DNA of 33,330 nt from Verrucomicrobiota bacterium (GCA_003402695.1 QQNC01000008.1:1-33330); one strand, 5' to 3'; numbered from the stretch's first letter, positions 24,523-33,177 are shown. A program made the numbers and translations. Notes: a model not told the origin generated them from the letters alone.

Positions 24523-24996
24523 ATGAGCGCGCAGAAGAAAGACGCCACCCGCTACACCGAGGTGCGCAACGCCAAAGCGCTGCGGGACTACTTCGTGGAC
24601 GAACGTTTCGAGGCCGGCATCGCGCTCAAGGGCACCGAAGTGAAGTCCATCCGCGCCGGTAAGGCGCAGATCAGCGACGCGTTCGGCCGCGTCGAGCGCG
24701 GCGAGGTCTGGCTGCACAACGTGCACATCGACCAGTATGCATTTGGCAACATCAACAACCACGAGTCCCGCCGCACCCGAAAGCTGCTGTTGCATGACCA
24801 CCAGATCCGGAAGATCGCCCAAGCACTCGGCACGAGCGGTCGCGCCCTGGTGCCGCTGCGGATGTATTTCAAGGAGGCGTTGGTGAAGGTCGAGGTCGCG
24901 CTCTGCACCGGCAAGAAGCTCTTCGACAAGCGCGAGACGCTGAAGAAGCAGGCCGTGACCCGCGATCTGGACAAGAGTTTGAAATTCCGCCGCTGA
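24523..24996 (+). CDS. smpB: SsrA-binding protein SmpB
   Basis: 157 residues from the ATG at 24523 (MSAQKKDATRYTEVRNAKAL). It has the OB-fold SmpB landmarks: ARRDY-like KALRDYFVDERFEAGIALKGTEVKSIRAGKAQISDAF, the HNVHIDQYAFGNINNHE RNA-binding stretch, RTRKLLLHDHQIRKI, ALVPLRMYFKEALVKVEVALCTGKKLFDKRET and a basic C-terminal tail. SmpB brings tmRNA into stalled ribosomes for trans-translation. The tail enters the empty mRNA channel. The tmRNA gene itself is not in this window. The gene overlaps thrB by one base (TGATG), so they are probably translationally coupled. The leader GGTCCTCCCT has no Shine-Dalgarno. Confidence 0.97.
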   Translation: MSAQKKDATRYTEVRNAKALRDYFVDERFEAGIALKGTEVKSIRAGKAQISDAFGRVERGEVWLHNVHIDQYAFGNINNHESRRTRKLLLHDHQIRKIAQALGTSGRALVPLRMYFKEALVKVEVALCTGKKLFDKRETLKKQAVTRDLDKSLKFRR

Positions 24997-25904
24997 TGAA
25001 ACCAGGACGCGACACTGTCACCGTCCGCGTGCCGGGCAGCACGTCGAATTGCGGCGCGGGTTTCGACACGCTCGGGCTGGCGCTTTCGATCTACAACCGG
25101 GTGATCCTCACCCGCGCCACCGGTGCCGCGCCGGTGCCCGAGCGGCCGGCCGACGGGCGCGCCCAGGCGATGGTGGCGGAGACGGCGGCGCGCTATTTCA
25201 AGACGGCGAAACTGGCGCCGGTGGGTTTTTGTTATCGCATCGAGGGCGAGGTGCCGCCGGCGCGCGGGCTGGGCTCAAGCGTGACGGTAATCGCGGGTGT
25301 GCTGGCGGGTCTCGATGCGCTGCACGGCACGGGCTGGACCCGGCACCAGCTCGTGGCGCTCGCCACGGTGTTGGAGGGCCATCCCGACAATGCGAGTGCG
25401 GGCATTCTCGGCGGTTTCACGGTGTCGCGGTGCGACCCGGCGACGGGCGCCTATCTCGACACCGTGCGGATCGACGTACCGGCCGAACTGGCCTTTGTGG
25501 TCGTTTCGCCGGAAGTGGAGTTGCTGACGAAGGAGTCGCGCGCGGTGCTGCCGGTGACGCTGCCCTATTTCGACGCGGTGCGGAGCATCAACAGCGCGGC
25601 CTATCTGACCGCGGCGTTCGCAACCGGCGACTTCGCGAAGCTCCGCCATGCCGGCGGAGATTTCATGCACGAACCCTACCGTTTGCCGGGGATCCGCGGC
25701 GCGCGTGCGGCACTCGCGGCGGGGACGGCGGCGGGCGCGTATACCGGCTGGCTGAGCGGCAGCGGCTCGAGCGTGCTCTGTGTGTGCGGGCGCGCGGAGG
25801 CGGAAAAAGTGGCGACGGCGATGCGGGAGGCATTCACCGGCGAAGCGGTGGCCTGCGTGGCGCGGGTCCTGACCGCCGACAATGCCGGCCTGCAGTTAAG
25901 CTGA
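24996..25904 (+). CDS. thrB: Homoserine kinase (GHMP kinase family)
   Basis: 302 residues. It phosphorylates L-homoserine to O-phosphohomoserine in threonine biosynthesis. The N-terminal VRVPGSTSNCGAGFDTLGLALSIYNRV matches the homoserine kinase start. The ATP-binding GHMP motif PPARGLGSSVTVIAGVLAGL begins near residue 87, and GHPDNASAGILGGFTV and the C-terminal GAYTGWLSGSGSSVLCV follow. The motif has V where many family members have A after GLGSS, a mild variation. The ATG overlaps the smpB stop codon. The 3' end overlaps the convergent receiver gene by 9 bases. Assignment over other GHMP kinases (mevalonate, ispE) rests on the N-terminal and LEGHPDN patterns. Confidence 0.93.
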   Translation: MKPGRDTVTVRVPGSTSNCGAGFDTLGLALSIYNRVILTRATGAAPVPERPADGRAQAMVAETAARYFKTAKLAPVGFCYRIEGEVPPARGLGSSVTVIAGVLAGLDALHGTGWTRHQLVALATVLEGHPDNASAGILGGFTVSRCDPATGAYLDTVRIDVPAELAFVVVSPEVELLTKESRAVLPVTLPYFDAVRSINSAAYLTAAFATGDFAKLRHAGGDFMHEPYRLPGIRGARAALAAGTAAGAYTGWLSGSGSSVLCVCGRAEAEKVATAMREAFTGEAVACVARVLTADNAGLQLS

Positions 25905-26315
25905 CGTCGTATTGACGCTGAACGGGTTGAGGCTGGCGGTCGGCCAGTGGCGGACGATTTCGTCGCAAAGCTCCCGCCACGTGAAGGGCTTGGACAGGAC
26001 GGACTTCACACTCGAGGCCTTCAGTTTCTCCTGCATGGCGGGGGTAATCTGATGGCCGGTGATCAGGATAAAATTCGCATCCGGAACGACTTTCTTCGCC
26101 TCAGTCATGAACTCGAAGCCATTCATGTCGGGCATTTCATAGTCGGTCACAACCATCCCGGCATCGAGCCGGGGGAGTGCCTCCAGCGCCTCGCGCGGAT
26201 TCAGGAAAGCCACGACGGGACGACCTAGATTCTCCGTCAAAAGCTGGGTGAGCAGCTTGGTGTAGAATTTGTCATCGTCGACAATCACCACGGATTTGCG
26301 CGCGGAGGTGTTCAC
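25896..26315 (-). CDS. Stand-alone response-regulator receiver domain (copy 3)
   Basis: 139 residues from a GTG at 26315 (VNTSARKSVVIVDDDKFYTK). No in-frame ATG is available near the domain start, so the start is tentative; the frame is open further upstream with TTG at 26444. A single REC domain is visible: VVIVDDDKF acidic residues, phosphoacceptor aspartate in MVVTDYEMPDMNGFEFM, threonine in ILITGHQITP, and lysine in VLSKPFTWREL. There is no output domain. It is less similar to the receivers at 11175 and 11641 than they are to each other. It overlaps the 3' end of convergent thrB by 9 bases and is divergent from trmL. No kinase is nearby. Confidence 0.87.
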   Translation of the reverse strand: MNTSARKSVVIVDDDKFYTKLLTQLLTENLGRPVVAFLNPREALEALPRLDAGMVVTDYEMPDMNGFEFMTEAKKVVPDANFILITGHQITPAMQEKLKASSVKSVLSKPFTWRELCDEIVRHWPTASLNPFSVNTTSA

Positions 26316-26404
26316 GGGGGTATTGGATGAACGTGTGGAGGGGTGGAGGGCAGGGCAATTAGGACCACGCTTGATTCGTAATCCTACGTAACAAGGATGC
26401 AGGC

Positions 26405-26869
26405 ATGTTGCACCTGGTCCTCTTCCAGCCCGAGATCGCACCAAACACTGGCAATATTGGCCGGCTGTGCGCCCTCACGCGTTCGCGCCTGCATTTGATC
26501 CACCCGCTGGGTTTCGCGATCACTGATCGGAATCTCAAGCGCGCCGGCATGGATTACTGGAAGTCGCTCGATGTCCACGAGCACGCGGACTGGGCGGCGT
26601 TCCGGTCGAGTCCGCACGCGCCGAAGCGACTGTGGTTGTTCACGACCAAGACTGAGCAAAGCTTCTGGGCGGTGCGCTACGCCGATGGTGACGGCCTGGT
26701 CTTTGGCAACGAAGGCTCGGGGGCGCCGGCGTGGCTGCATGACGAGGTCGGGGCGACGCAACGGGTGACCATCCCGCATGCGAATGCCGAATTGCGCTCG
26801 CTGAATCTCAGCACCGCGGCCGGTATCGCCTGCTACGAGGCGCTAAGACAGATCGGTCTGCCGTCGTAG
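26405..26869 (+). CDS. trmL: tRNA (cytidine(34)-2'-O)-methyltransferase TrmL
   Basis: 154 residues, a minimal SPOUT-fold (knotted) methyltransferase. Landmarks are LHLVLFQPEIAPNTGNIGRLCAL, LIHPLGF, LKRAGMDYW, LVFGNEGSGAPAWL (motif 2, SAM binding), and IPHANAELRSLNLSTAAGIACYEALRQ (motif 3 knot). TrmL methylates the wobble ribose of tRNA-Leu isoacceptors in E. coli. An AAGGA seven bases before the ATG is one of the few convincing Shine-Dalgarno sites in the window. Its AGGA is part of a short potential stem with ATCCT at 26381-26385. The TAG stop codon is contributed by the inverted repeat that starts at 26866. Confidence 0.95.
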   Translation: MLHLVLFQPEIAPNTGNIGRLCALTRSRLHLIHPLGFAITDRNLKRAGMDYWKSLDVHEHADWAAFRSSPHAPKRLWLFTTKTEQSFWAVRYADGDGLVFGNEGSGAPAWLHDEVGATQRVTIPHANAELRSLNLSTAAGIACYEALRQIGLPS

Positions 26870-26919
26870 GTCGGGCTTTACGCCCGATATCCGGATGTCG
26901 GGCGTAAAGCCCGACCTAC
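26866..26919. repeat. Long perfect inverted repeat (GTAGGTCGGGC family)
   Basis: A 22-base arm (26866-26887, starting GTAGGTCGGGCTTTACG) and its exact reverse complement (26898-26919) flank a 10-base loop that contains the palindrome ATCCGGAT. The left arm overlaps the trmL stop codon. It lies between convergent trmL and the peptide-ABC operon and could act as a bidirectional terminator, though it has no U-tract. A half copy is at 18756-18775. Confidence 0.9.
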
Positions 26920-26935
26920 CTCGAGGCACTCCGCG

Positions 26936-27919
26936 TCAAATCTCCCCGAGCCGCACGCAGGCGACTTCGCGGGCGGGGCCGTCGGCGACGAGGGGCGGGA
27001 CGGCGAGTTTGCACTTTGCCTGCGCGTACAGGCAGCGGGGATGAAATGCGCAGCCGGCGGGCGGGTTGATGGGCGAGGGCGGGTCGCCGGCGAGGACGAT
27101 GCGCTGGCGGGAGCGCTCGACGTCGGGATTCGGCGTCGGAATCGCGCTGACGAGGGCGCGGGTATACGGATGACGCGGTCGGTCGATCACATCCAGGGCG
27201 GGCCCGAGTTCGATGATTTTGCCGAGGTACATCACGGCCACGCGGTCGGAGATGTGCTTCACGACGGACAGGTCGTGGGCGATGAAGATGAGCGAGAGGT
27301 TCATCTTCCGGCAAAGCTGGGCGAGGAGATTCAGGATTTGCGCCTGGATGGAGACGTCGAGGGCGGAGACAGGCTCGTCGGCGATGATGATTTTCGGCTC
27401 GAGGGCGAGGGCGCGCGCGATGGCGATGCGCTGGCGTTGGCCGCCGGAAAATTCATGCGGGTATTTCTGCATGAAGCGGGGCGCGAGCCCGACGGTTTTC
27501 ATCAGGTTCGCCACGCGGGCGGGCACCTCCTCCGGCGGACACACGCCATGGACGAGCAGCGGTTCGGCCAGCGTTGCGTACACCGTCATGCGCGGGTTGA
27601 GGGACGCGTAGGGGTCCTGGAAAACCATCTGCATGCCGCGGCGCACCGCGAGCATCTCGGTGGCGGAGCAGTCAGAGAGGTTTTTGCCGTTCAGTACGAC
27701 GGTGCCGCCCGTCGTCGGCACCAGCTGCATAATTGTGCGGGCGAGGGTGGATTTGCCGCAGCCAGACTCACCGACGAGCCCGAGCACCTCGCCGCGGCGC
27801 ACGGCGAGGGTGACACCGTCCACGGCCTTCACAGTGCCGATGAGCCGCTTGCGCACGAAGCCTGAGTGGATCGGGAAGTGCGTGCTGACGTTGTTCAGCT
27901 GGAGAATGGTGTCGTCCAT
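26936..27919 (-). CDS. Peptide/nickel ABC transporter ATPase (DppF/OppF type)
   Basis: 327 residues from the ATG at 27919 ([20 protein letters not shown]). Walker A is GESGCGKST, the Q-loop lies in [14 protein letters not shown], the signature is [15 protein letters not shown], Walker B is [14 protein letters not shown], and the H-loop is in [15 protein letters not shown]. The C-terminal oligopeptide-transporter extension is present ([29 protein letters not shown]). This is the F-type partner that pairs with the D-type ATPase encoded 7 bases upstream. Together they would drive import of di- or oligopeptides (or nickel) through a permease pair. No permease or substrate-binding protein gene is in the window. 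The frame is open far upstream inside the partner gene, but that is overlap with a coding region. Confidence 0.93.
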   Translation of the reverse strand: MDDTILQLNNVSTHFPIHSGFVRKRLIGTVKAVDGVTLAVRRGEVLGLVGESGCGKSTLARTIMQLVPTTGGTVVLNGKNLSDCSATEMLAVRRGMQMVFQDPYASLNPRMTVYATLAEPLLVHGVCPPEEVPARVANLMKTVGLAPRFMQKYPHEFSGGQRQRIAIARALALEPKIIIADEPVSALDVSIQAQILNLLAQLCRKMNLSLIFIAHDLSVVKHISDRVAVMYLGKIIELGPALDVIDRPRHPYTRALVSAIPTPNPDVERSRQRIVLAGDPPSPINPPAGCAFHPRCLYAQAKCKLAVPPLVADGPAREVACVRLGEI

Positions 27920-27926
27920 GGGCCGG

Positions 27927-28901
27927 TCAGAGTTCGCCCGCCTGCACCCGCAGGCAGGCCTGATCATGGGTGGCGGAGACGGGGCCGAGCTCGGGTTTTT
28001 CGGCCTGGCACCGCGCGGTGACATATTCACAGCGCGGCGCGAAGGCGCAGCCGGCGATCGGCTTGGAGAGGTCGGGCGGCATGCCGGGGATGGTGAAGAG
28101 TTCGGTCCCCTTGTCTTGCATCGAGGGAATGGAGCGCTGGAGGGCCCGGGTGTACGGATGCTTGGGCGAGTAGAACAGCGTGCGGGTGTCGGCGGTCTCG
28201 ACGATCCGACCGGCGTACATGACCTGCACGCGGTCGCAGAGGCCCGAGACCACGCCGAGATCGTGCGTGATGAAGATGACGGCCATGCCCAGTTCACGCT
28301 GCATCTTTTTGATGAGCTCGAGGATTTGCGCCTGCACGGTCACATCGAGCGCGGTGGTGGGCTCGTCGGCGATGAGGAGTTCGGGCTTGGTGATGAGCGC
28401 CATCGCGATCATCACGCGCTGCCGCATGCCGCCGGAAAATTCGTGGGGGTAAAGGTGGATGCGCTGGGCGGCGTCGTTGATGCCGACCTCCTCGAGCATG
28501 GCGAGGGCGCGCGACAGGGCCTCGCGGCGGGAGATTTTCTCGTGGATGAGCAGGGGTTCGATGAGCTGCTCGGAAATCCGCAGATACGGATTCAGGGAGG
28601 TCATCGGGTCCTGGAAGATCATGGCGACCCGCTTGCCGCGGATGCTCCGGGCCTGTTTTGGGCTGCAGTGGAGGAGGTCTACGCCGTCGAAGAGCGCGGT
28701 GCCGCTCTCGATCCGGCCGGGCGGCGTTGGGACCAGGCCCATGATGGAGTAGCACGTGACGGACTTGCCTGAGCCGGATTCGCCGACGATGCCGAGGGTT
28801 TCGCCGCGTTCCACGCTGAAGCTGATGCCGTCGACCGCGCGATAGACTCCGTTGCGGGTGTGAAACCAGGTGCGGAGGTCAGTGACGGTGAGCAGGGGCA
28901 T
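27927..28901 (-). CDS. Peptide/nickel ABC transporter ATPase (DppD/OppD type)
   Basis: 324 residues starting [20 protein letters not shown]. Walker A is [10 protein letters not shown]-loop [15 protein letters not shown], signature [15 protein letters not shown], Walker [15 protein letters not shown], and H-loop [13 protein letters not shown]. The C-terminal extension has [15 protein letters not shown] and the cysteine-bearing [14 protein letters not shown]. It heads a two-gene unit with the F-type ATPase. The expected permeases DppB/DppC and binding protein are absent on both sides: convergent trmL lies after the F gene, and the LpxL-GT9 fusion lies before this one on the same strand with a 51-base gap. 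The leader CGTTTCTCCCTG has no Shine-Dalgarno. Confidence 0.93.
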   Translation of the reverse strand: MPLLTVTDLRTWFHTRNGVYRAVDGISFSVERGETLGIVGESGSGKSVTCYSIMGLVPTPPGRIESGTALFDGVDLLHCSPKQARSIRGKRVAMIFQDPMTSLNPYLRISEQLIEPLLIHEKISRREALSRALAMLEEVGINDAAQRIHLYPHEFSGGMRQRVMIAMALITKPELLIADEPTTALDVTVQAQILELIKKMQRELGMAVIFITHDLGVVSGLCDRVQVMYAGRIVETADTRTLFYSPKHPYTRALQRSIPSMQDKGTELFTIPGMPPDLSKPIAGCAFAPRCEYVTARCQAEKPELGPVSATHDQACLRVQAGEL

Positions 28902-28952
28902 CAGGGAGAAACGTCAGCGCAGAGGCATGGGACAGCGGGCGGGGGCGCAAGG

Positions 28953-30836
28953 TTAATTCGGTTTATTGATCGCAGCCGCGACGGTGGCGGCGGAAATGTC
29001 ACCGAGCGGGCTGCCGCCGGCCGGCGGACAGCCGGGCGGCTGAAGCATCGTGACCGGGGCGCGGAAGACCGGGCCGGTGCGGATCGGATTGGTCGGACCG
29101 AAGAGGGCGAAGAGCGGCACGCCGAGGGCATTGGCGAGATGCATGCCCCCGGTGTCGTTCGTGACGAGGAGCCGGCAGGCACGGAGGCGGGCGCAGTACT
29201 CGGGCAGGGTGGTGCGGCCGGCGAGGTTCTCGACGCGTTCACCGAAGCCGGCGGCCACGGCGTTCGTGATCGGGGTGTCGTTGGCCGTGCCGAAGAGAAC
29301 AAAGCGCCCGTTGGGCAGCAGTTCGATGAGGGAGCGCCAGTGGGAGACGGGCCAGCGTTTGGCGGGGTTGTTCTCCGAGCCACAAATGAGCCCAATCGGA
29401 GCAGCGGCGAGGGGCGTGGGGCGAGGGGCGTGGGGTGAGCGGTCCGGGGCGACGATCAGGCCGAAGTGGCGGAGGAAGTTTTCCCAGAGCTCGAGCTGGT
29501 GATGGGCACGCTCGTCAAAACCCGCGGGCACGACGTAGGCGTGCGAGAGCAGCGGGCGGCTTTTGCCGGGACGCCGGAGCCCAAACCGCTGGCGGCAGCC
29601 GGACAGCCAAGCCTCGAGGTCGCCGCGGAGGGAATTTGTGAAAAGCAGCCAGGTGTCGGGATAGGCGCGCCGCAGCCGCCAGAAATGCGCGAAATAACCC
29701 AGACCTTGCGGCGGCAAGGCGTGAAGGTGGTCGGCGACGCCCCAGGATTCGAGCAGCGGCAGGAACTGTGCCTTGGCAAGAAGGGTGAGTTCGGCGTCGG
29801 GCCGCGACGCGCGCAGGGCGCGGAGCAGCGGCAGCGCCATTACCACGTCGCCGAGCCAGTTGGGCAGGCGGATGAACAGGCGGGTCCGGCGGGGCAGGGC
29901 GGGGAGTCCGCGCAGGCGCTGGTCGGCGTCGAGCCAGTTGCGTTTGCTCTCCAGGTGGAAGCGCCGGGCCGGGACGTCCTGATGGCGCCAGCGGTCATGC
30001 GCCCAGAGCCAGGAGGCGCAGAGCTGGTCATCGCCGCGGAGCAGATCCTCGAGCCAGCGGTTGAGCGCGACGGTGATGCCCTCGGCGGTGCGGTCGGGGG
30101 CGATGAGGGCGGATTCAAATTCGACCCGCCAGAAGCCGGTGCGACGCGGATAAAACGAGCGAACCTCGGCGCCGTACTTGGCTGCGAGCAAACCCGGGAG
30201 TTCGGTCGTGGAGCAGACGCGGCCAAAGAACGTCGTCAGCACGCCCTGCATGCCGGCGTTCTGGTCCATGAGGATGCCGATGCAGCCCTGGCCCCTCAGG
30301 ATCTTGAGCGCCTCGGCGAAACCCTCCTTGCGCGACAGCAGACGCATGCCGAAGCGCTCGCGGGTGGACTGCACGAACGCGTTGGCGGCGGCGTTTTCGA
30401 GCGGGCGGAAAATGATGCCGAACTCCGGCAGCGGGACGGGACTGAGCAGCTTGAGCCAGGTCTGGCTCTCCCAGAGGGCGAGGTGCAACGTGGCGAACAC
30501 GACCGGGCGCGGCCGGGCGGAGAGTTCGCGGACAAGGGCGTCGGCGGAGGGAGCGAGGCGGGCGATGATGCGGATGCGGGCTTCGCTGAGGTACGGCGCG
30601 GCGAGGGACAGCAGGCCGGTTTCAACCAACTGCCGGGAGCCGGCGCGGGCGAGGTCCCGGTGCCAGGCGGGCGGGCGCTCGGGAAACGCATGGGCGAGAT
30701 TCGAGTGCGTGAGCCGGCGGCGTCGGCCGGCGATCCAGTAGAGCGACTCACCGAATCCCGCGGACAATCCTTGCAGCAACCACTCGGGGAGGTGGGCCAG
30801 GGTCCAGCCGAGGGTTTGGAGCAGCAATTTGAACAC
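28953..30836 (-). CDS. Fusion: lipid A acyltransferase (LpxL/HtrB-like) plus GT9 heptosyltransferase-like domain
   Basis: 627 residues from a GTG at 30836 (MFKLLLQTLGWTLAHLPEWL). Residues about 1-300 form an LpxL/HtrB-type acyltransferase with the H-x4-E catalytic motif HLALWE at 118-123, RPLENAAANAFV, and MDQNAGMQGVLTTFFG. Residues about 325-627 form a glycosyltransferase family 9 domain: LFIRLPNWLGDVVMALPLLRAL, GSENNPAKRWPVSHW, and TNDTGGMHLANALG (near 558), with FALFGPTNP. The first part would acylate lipid A at the inner membrane and the second would add heptose to the inner core. The order of domains is continuous, with no frameshift. A heptamer array (29404-29438) encodes a Pro-rich link (PHAPRPTP) between the two GT9 lobes. 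A second GT9 gene is divergent next door. Confidence 0.9.
   Translation of the reverse strand: MFKLLLQTLGWTLAHLPEWLLQGLSAGFGESLYWIAGRRRRLTHSNLAHAFPERPPAWHRDLARAGSRQLVETGLLSLAAPYLSEARIRIIARLAPSADALVRELSARPRPVVFATLHLALWESQTWLKLLSPVPLPEFGIIFRPLENAAANAFVQSTRERFGMRLLSRKEGFAEALKILRGQGCIGILMDQNAGMQGVLTTFFGRVCSTTELPGLLAAKYGAEVRSFYPRRTGFWRVEFESALIAPDRTAEGITVALNRWLEDLLRGDDQLCASWLWAHDRWRHQDVPARRFHLESKRNWLDADQRLRGLPALPRRTRLFIRLPNWLGDVVMALPLLRALRASRPDAELTLLAKAQFLPLLESWGVADHLHALPPQGLGYFAHFWRLRRAYPDTWLLFTNSLRGDLEAWLSGCRQRFGLRRPGKSRPLLSHAYVVPAGFDERAHHQLELWENFLRHFGLIVAPDRSPHAPRPTPLAAAPIGLICGSENNPAKRWPVSHWRSLIELLPNGRFVLFGTANDTPITNAVAAGFGERVENLAGRTTLPEYCARLRACRLLVTNDTGGMHLANALGVPLFALFGPTNPIRTGPVFRAPVTMLQPPGCPPAGGSPLGDISAATVAAAINKPN
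29404..29438 (-). repeat. In-frame heptamer array in the GT9 domain of the fusion gene
   Basis: Plus-strand units GCGGCGA, GGGGCGT, GGGGCGA, GGGGCGT, GGGGTGA. They encode SPHAPRPTPLA-type sequence (about residues 467-478), between the N- and C-terminal lobes of the GT-B fold. Confidence 0.8.
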
Positions 30837-30931
30837 GCGCGGATTGATTAGCGTTTGATTTGGAGGGCAATCTGCATCAAAGGATGCTGCCCCCGCGGTT
30901 AAAAGCAGATTCTGACCCCGGGTTTGCGACC

Positions 30932-31897
30932 ATGACCGAGCTTCTCATCATCAAACCCTCCTCCCTAGGCGACATTGTCCATGCGCTGCAGGTGGCCACC
31001 TCGCTAAAGGCGCAGGTGGAGGGGCTGCGCCTTTCGTGGATTGTGGGCGATAGCTTTGCGCCGATCGTGCGCGCCTGCGAGGCGGTGGACCACGTCTATG
31101 TCTTTGAGCGCAAGGGCGGCCCGAAGGGTTTTCTCAAACTCATGAAGGAGGTCCGGAAGACGAAATTCGACTACGCCTTCGATCTGCAGGGACTGCTGCG
31201 CACGGGGCTGATGATGTCCCGCGTGCACGCCAAGGTGAAGGCCGGCCGGAGCGACGCGCGCGAGTGGTCGGGGATGTTCTGCAACCGCAAGGTGCCGCTG
31301 CCGCCGGATGGCCGCCGCAGCCATGCGCTTGAGATCCTGCTGCAGTTTTGCCCGGTGCTCGACGCGAAACCGGAATTGCGCGGCACGCTAAAGTTTCGCG
31401 AGGTGGACGAACTCAAGCTCAGCTTTACCGAGGGGCGGGGCGGCGCGAAGCCGTTCCTGATGTTTCCCGACAGCCGCCGCGCGGAGAAGTGCTGGGGCGG
31501 GTTCAAACAGCTGACGGAGATGATTCTCCGCGAGAACAAGGCGCGGAAGGTCATCTGGGCCGGCAATAACCGCGTGACCGACCGCAACGCGTATTCCCCC
31601 GAGCAGTTCCTTAACCTGACCGCCAACACCAGCCTCGTGTCGCTGCCCGCGCTGATCAAGCGGGCCGACTGGGTGATTACGAACGACAGTGGCCCGATGC
31701 ACCTCGCGGCCGCGCTGGGTGTGCACACGCTGGGCATTTTCGGCCCGACGGACCCGCGGCTGTTCGGCCCGTATCCGCTGACTGGCCCGACGAACTTCGT
31801 CGTGCAGGCGCCGGTGGGCGACCTCAAGCTCCTCTCGGCCAAGGACGTCTACGCCCGCTTCCAGAAAATCCGGGCGCGCTTTGAGAAAGGCCGCTAA
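30932..31897 (+). CDS. Glycosyltransferase family 9, heptosyltransferase I-like
   Basis: 321 residues from the ATG at 30932 (MTELLIIKPSSLGDIVHALQV). Landmarks of ADP-heptose:LPS heptosyltransferases are present: the N-terminal IKPSSLGDIVHALQVATSL, a central FDYAFDLQGLLRTGLM, and ITNDSGPMHLAAALG (about 250-264) with LGIFGPTDPRLFGPY. The S-S-LGD-H-LP-like start resembles WaaC (heptosyltransferase I) more than WaaF. It would add the first heptose to Kdo-lipid A at the inner membrane; the exact sugar is inference. It is divergent from the LpxL-GT9 fusion across about 95 bases and lies 11 bases upstream of serS on the same strand, so co-transcription with serS is likely. Confidence 0.9.
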   Translation: MTELLIIKPSSLGDIVHALQVATSLKAQVEGLRLSWIVGDSFAPIVRACEAVDHVYVFERKGGPKGFLKLMKEVRKTKFDYAFDLQGLLRTGLMMSRVHAKVKAGRSDAREWSGMFCNRKVPLPPDGRRSHALEILLQFCPVLDAKPELRGTLKFREVDELKLSFTEGRGGAKPFLMFPDSRRAEKCWGGFKQLTEMILRENKARKVIWAGNNRVTDRNAYSPEQFLNLTANTSLVSLPALIKRADWVITNDSGPMHLAAALGVHTLGIFGPTDPRLFGPYPLTGPTNFVVQAPVGDLKLLSAKDVYARFQKIRARFEKGR

Positions 31898-31908
31898 CCC
31901 CTTCCGTC

Positions 31909-33177
31909 ATGCTTGATCCCAAACTTCTCCGCGAAACCCCGGACCTCGTCCGGGCCGCGATTGCCAAGAAACACCTCGAGGTGGATGTCGACGCCGTGCT
32001 GGCGCTGGATGCCGCCTGGCGCGCGCAGCTGCAGGAAGTCGAGGCGCTCCGGGCCACGCAGAAGGCGGCCAATACCGCGATGGCGGCGCTGCCCAAGGGC
32101 TCGCCCGAGTTCATCGCCAAGGTCGCCGAGATGAAGGCCGTGTCGGCGCAGGCGAAGGAGCGCGAGGTGAAACTGAAGGAGGCCGAGGAAAAGCTGCACC
32201 AGGCGATGCTGTCCCTGCCGAATCTGCCCCACGCCAGCGTGCCCGAGGGCCGCACGCCGGAGGACAATGTGGTCGTCTCGACGCAGGGTGACCCGGCGCA
32301 GGTCGGGGCGTTGGCCAAGCCCCACTGGGAGATCCCGGGCTTTGAGAAACTGTTCGATTTCGCCCGCGGGGCGAAGGTCACGGGCGCGGGTTTCCCGTTT
32401 TTCATCGGCGACGGCGCAAAGCTCGTGCGGGCGCTGCTGCATTTCTTTTTGGAAGAGGACGGCAAGGCCGGCTACGTCGAGGTCAGCCCGCCGATCTTCG
32501 TGAACGCCGCCAGCGCGACCGCGACCGGCCAGCTGCCGGACAAGGAAGGCCAGATGTACGAGACGCAGGACCGCCTGTTCGCCGTGCCGACGGCGGAGGT
32601 GCCACTGACGAATTTCTTCCGCGACGAGATCCTCGAGGAATCCGTGCTGCCGGTCTACCGCTGCGCCTACACGCCGTGTTTCCGCCGCGAGGCGGGCAGC
32701 TACGGCAAGGACGTGCGCGGACTCAACCGCGTGCACCAGTTCGACAAGGTCGAGCTGCTGAAATGGGTGCACCCGGCGACGAGCTACGAGGAACTCGACA
32801 AGCTGCGCGTCGATGCCGAGCAACTGTTGCGGAAGCTCGAGCTCCCGTACCGCGTGCTGCTGATGTGCGGCGGCGACATGGGCTTTGCGCAGGCAAAGAA
32901 ATACGATCTTGAGGTCTGGGGCGCGGGCCAGAAGCGCTGGCTCGAGGTGTCGAGCTGCTCGAATTTCGAGGCCTTCCAGGCGCGCCGGGCCCAGATCCGT
33001 TTCCGCTCGAAGGAAACCGGCAAGCCCGAGCTCGTGCACACGATCAATGGTTCGGGTCTCGCCGTGCCGCGCGTGCTGGCGGCGATCTTGGAAAACAACC
33101 TGCAGGCCGATGGCCGGGTGAAGATTCCTGCCGCGCTCGTGCCGTATTTCGGCAAGGAGTACCTGAGCTTCCAGTGA
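31909..33177 (+). CDS. serS: Seryl-tRNA synthetase
   Basis: 422 residues, full length. The N-terminal helical arm (about 25-105, VEALRATQKAANTAMAAL and MKAVSAQAKEREVKLKEAEEKL) binds the long variable arm of tRNA-Ser. The class II catalytic core has motif 2, FRREAGSYGKDVRGLNRVHQF, near residue 258, and motif 3, NGSGLAVPRVLAAILEN, at about 379-395. TAEVPLTN and the SSCSNFEAFQARR serine-pocket region are present. It charges tRNA-Ser (and tRNA-Sec where present). The leader before the ATG is CCCCTTCCGTC, nearly identical to that of prfC and lacking a Shine-Dalgarno. Confidence 0.98.
   Translation: MLDPKLLRETPDLVRAAIAKKHLEVDVDAVLALDAAWRAQLQEVEALRATQKAANTAMAALPKGSPEFIAKVAEMKAVSAQAKEREVKLKEAEEKLHQAMLSLPNLPHASVPEGRTPEDNVVVSTQGDPAQVGALAKPHWEIPGFEKLFDFARGAKVTGAGFPFFIGDGAKLVRALLHFFLEEDGKAGYVEVSPPIFVNAASATATGQLPDKEGQMYETQDRLFAVPTAEVPLTNFFRDEILEESVLPVYRCAYTPCFRREAGSYGKDVRGLNRVHQFDKVELLKWVHPATSYEELDKLRVDAEQLLRKLELPYRVLLMCGGDMGFAQAKKYDLEVWGAGQKRWLEVSSCSNFEAFQARRAQIRFRSKETGKPELVHTINGSGLAVPRVLAAILENNLQADGRVKIPAALVPYFGKEYLSFQ

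Noticed and set aside
27919-28297. N-terminal extension of the DppF-type ATPase into the upstream gene
   Set aside because: The extension is out-of-frame DppD-type coding sequence; homology begins at the ATG at 27919, with a clean 7-base gap between genes.
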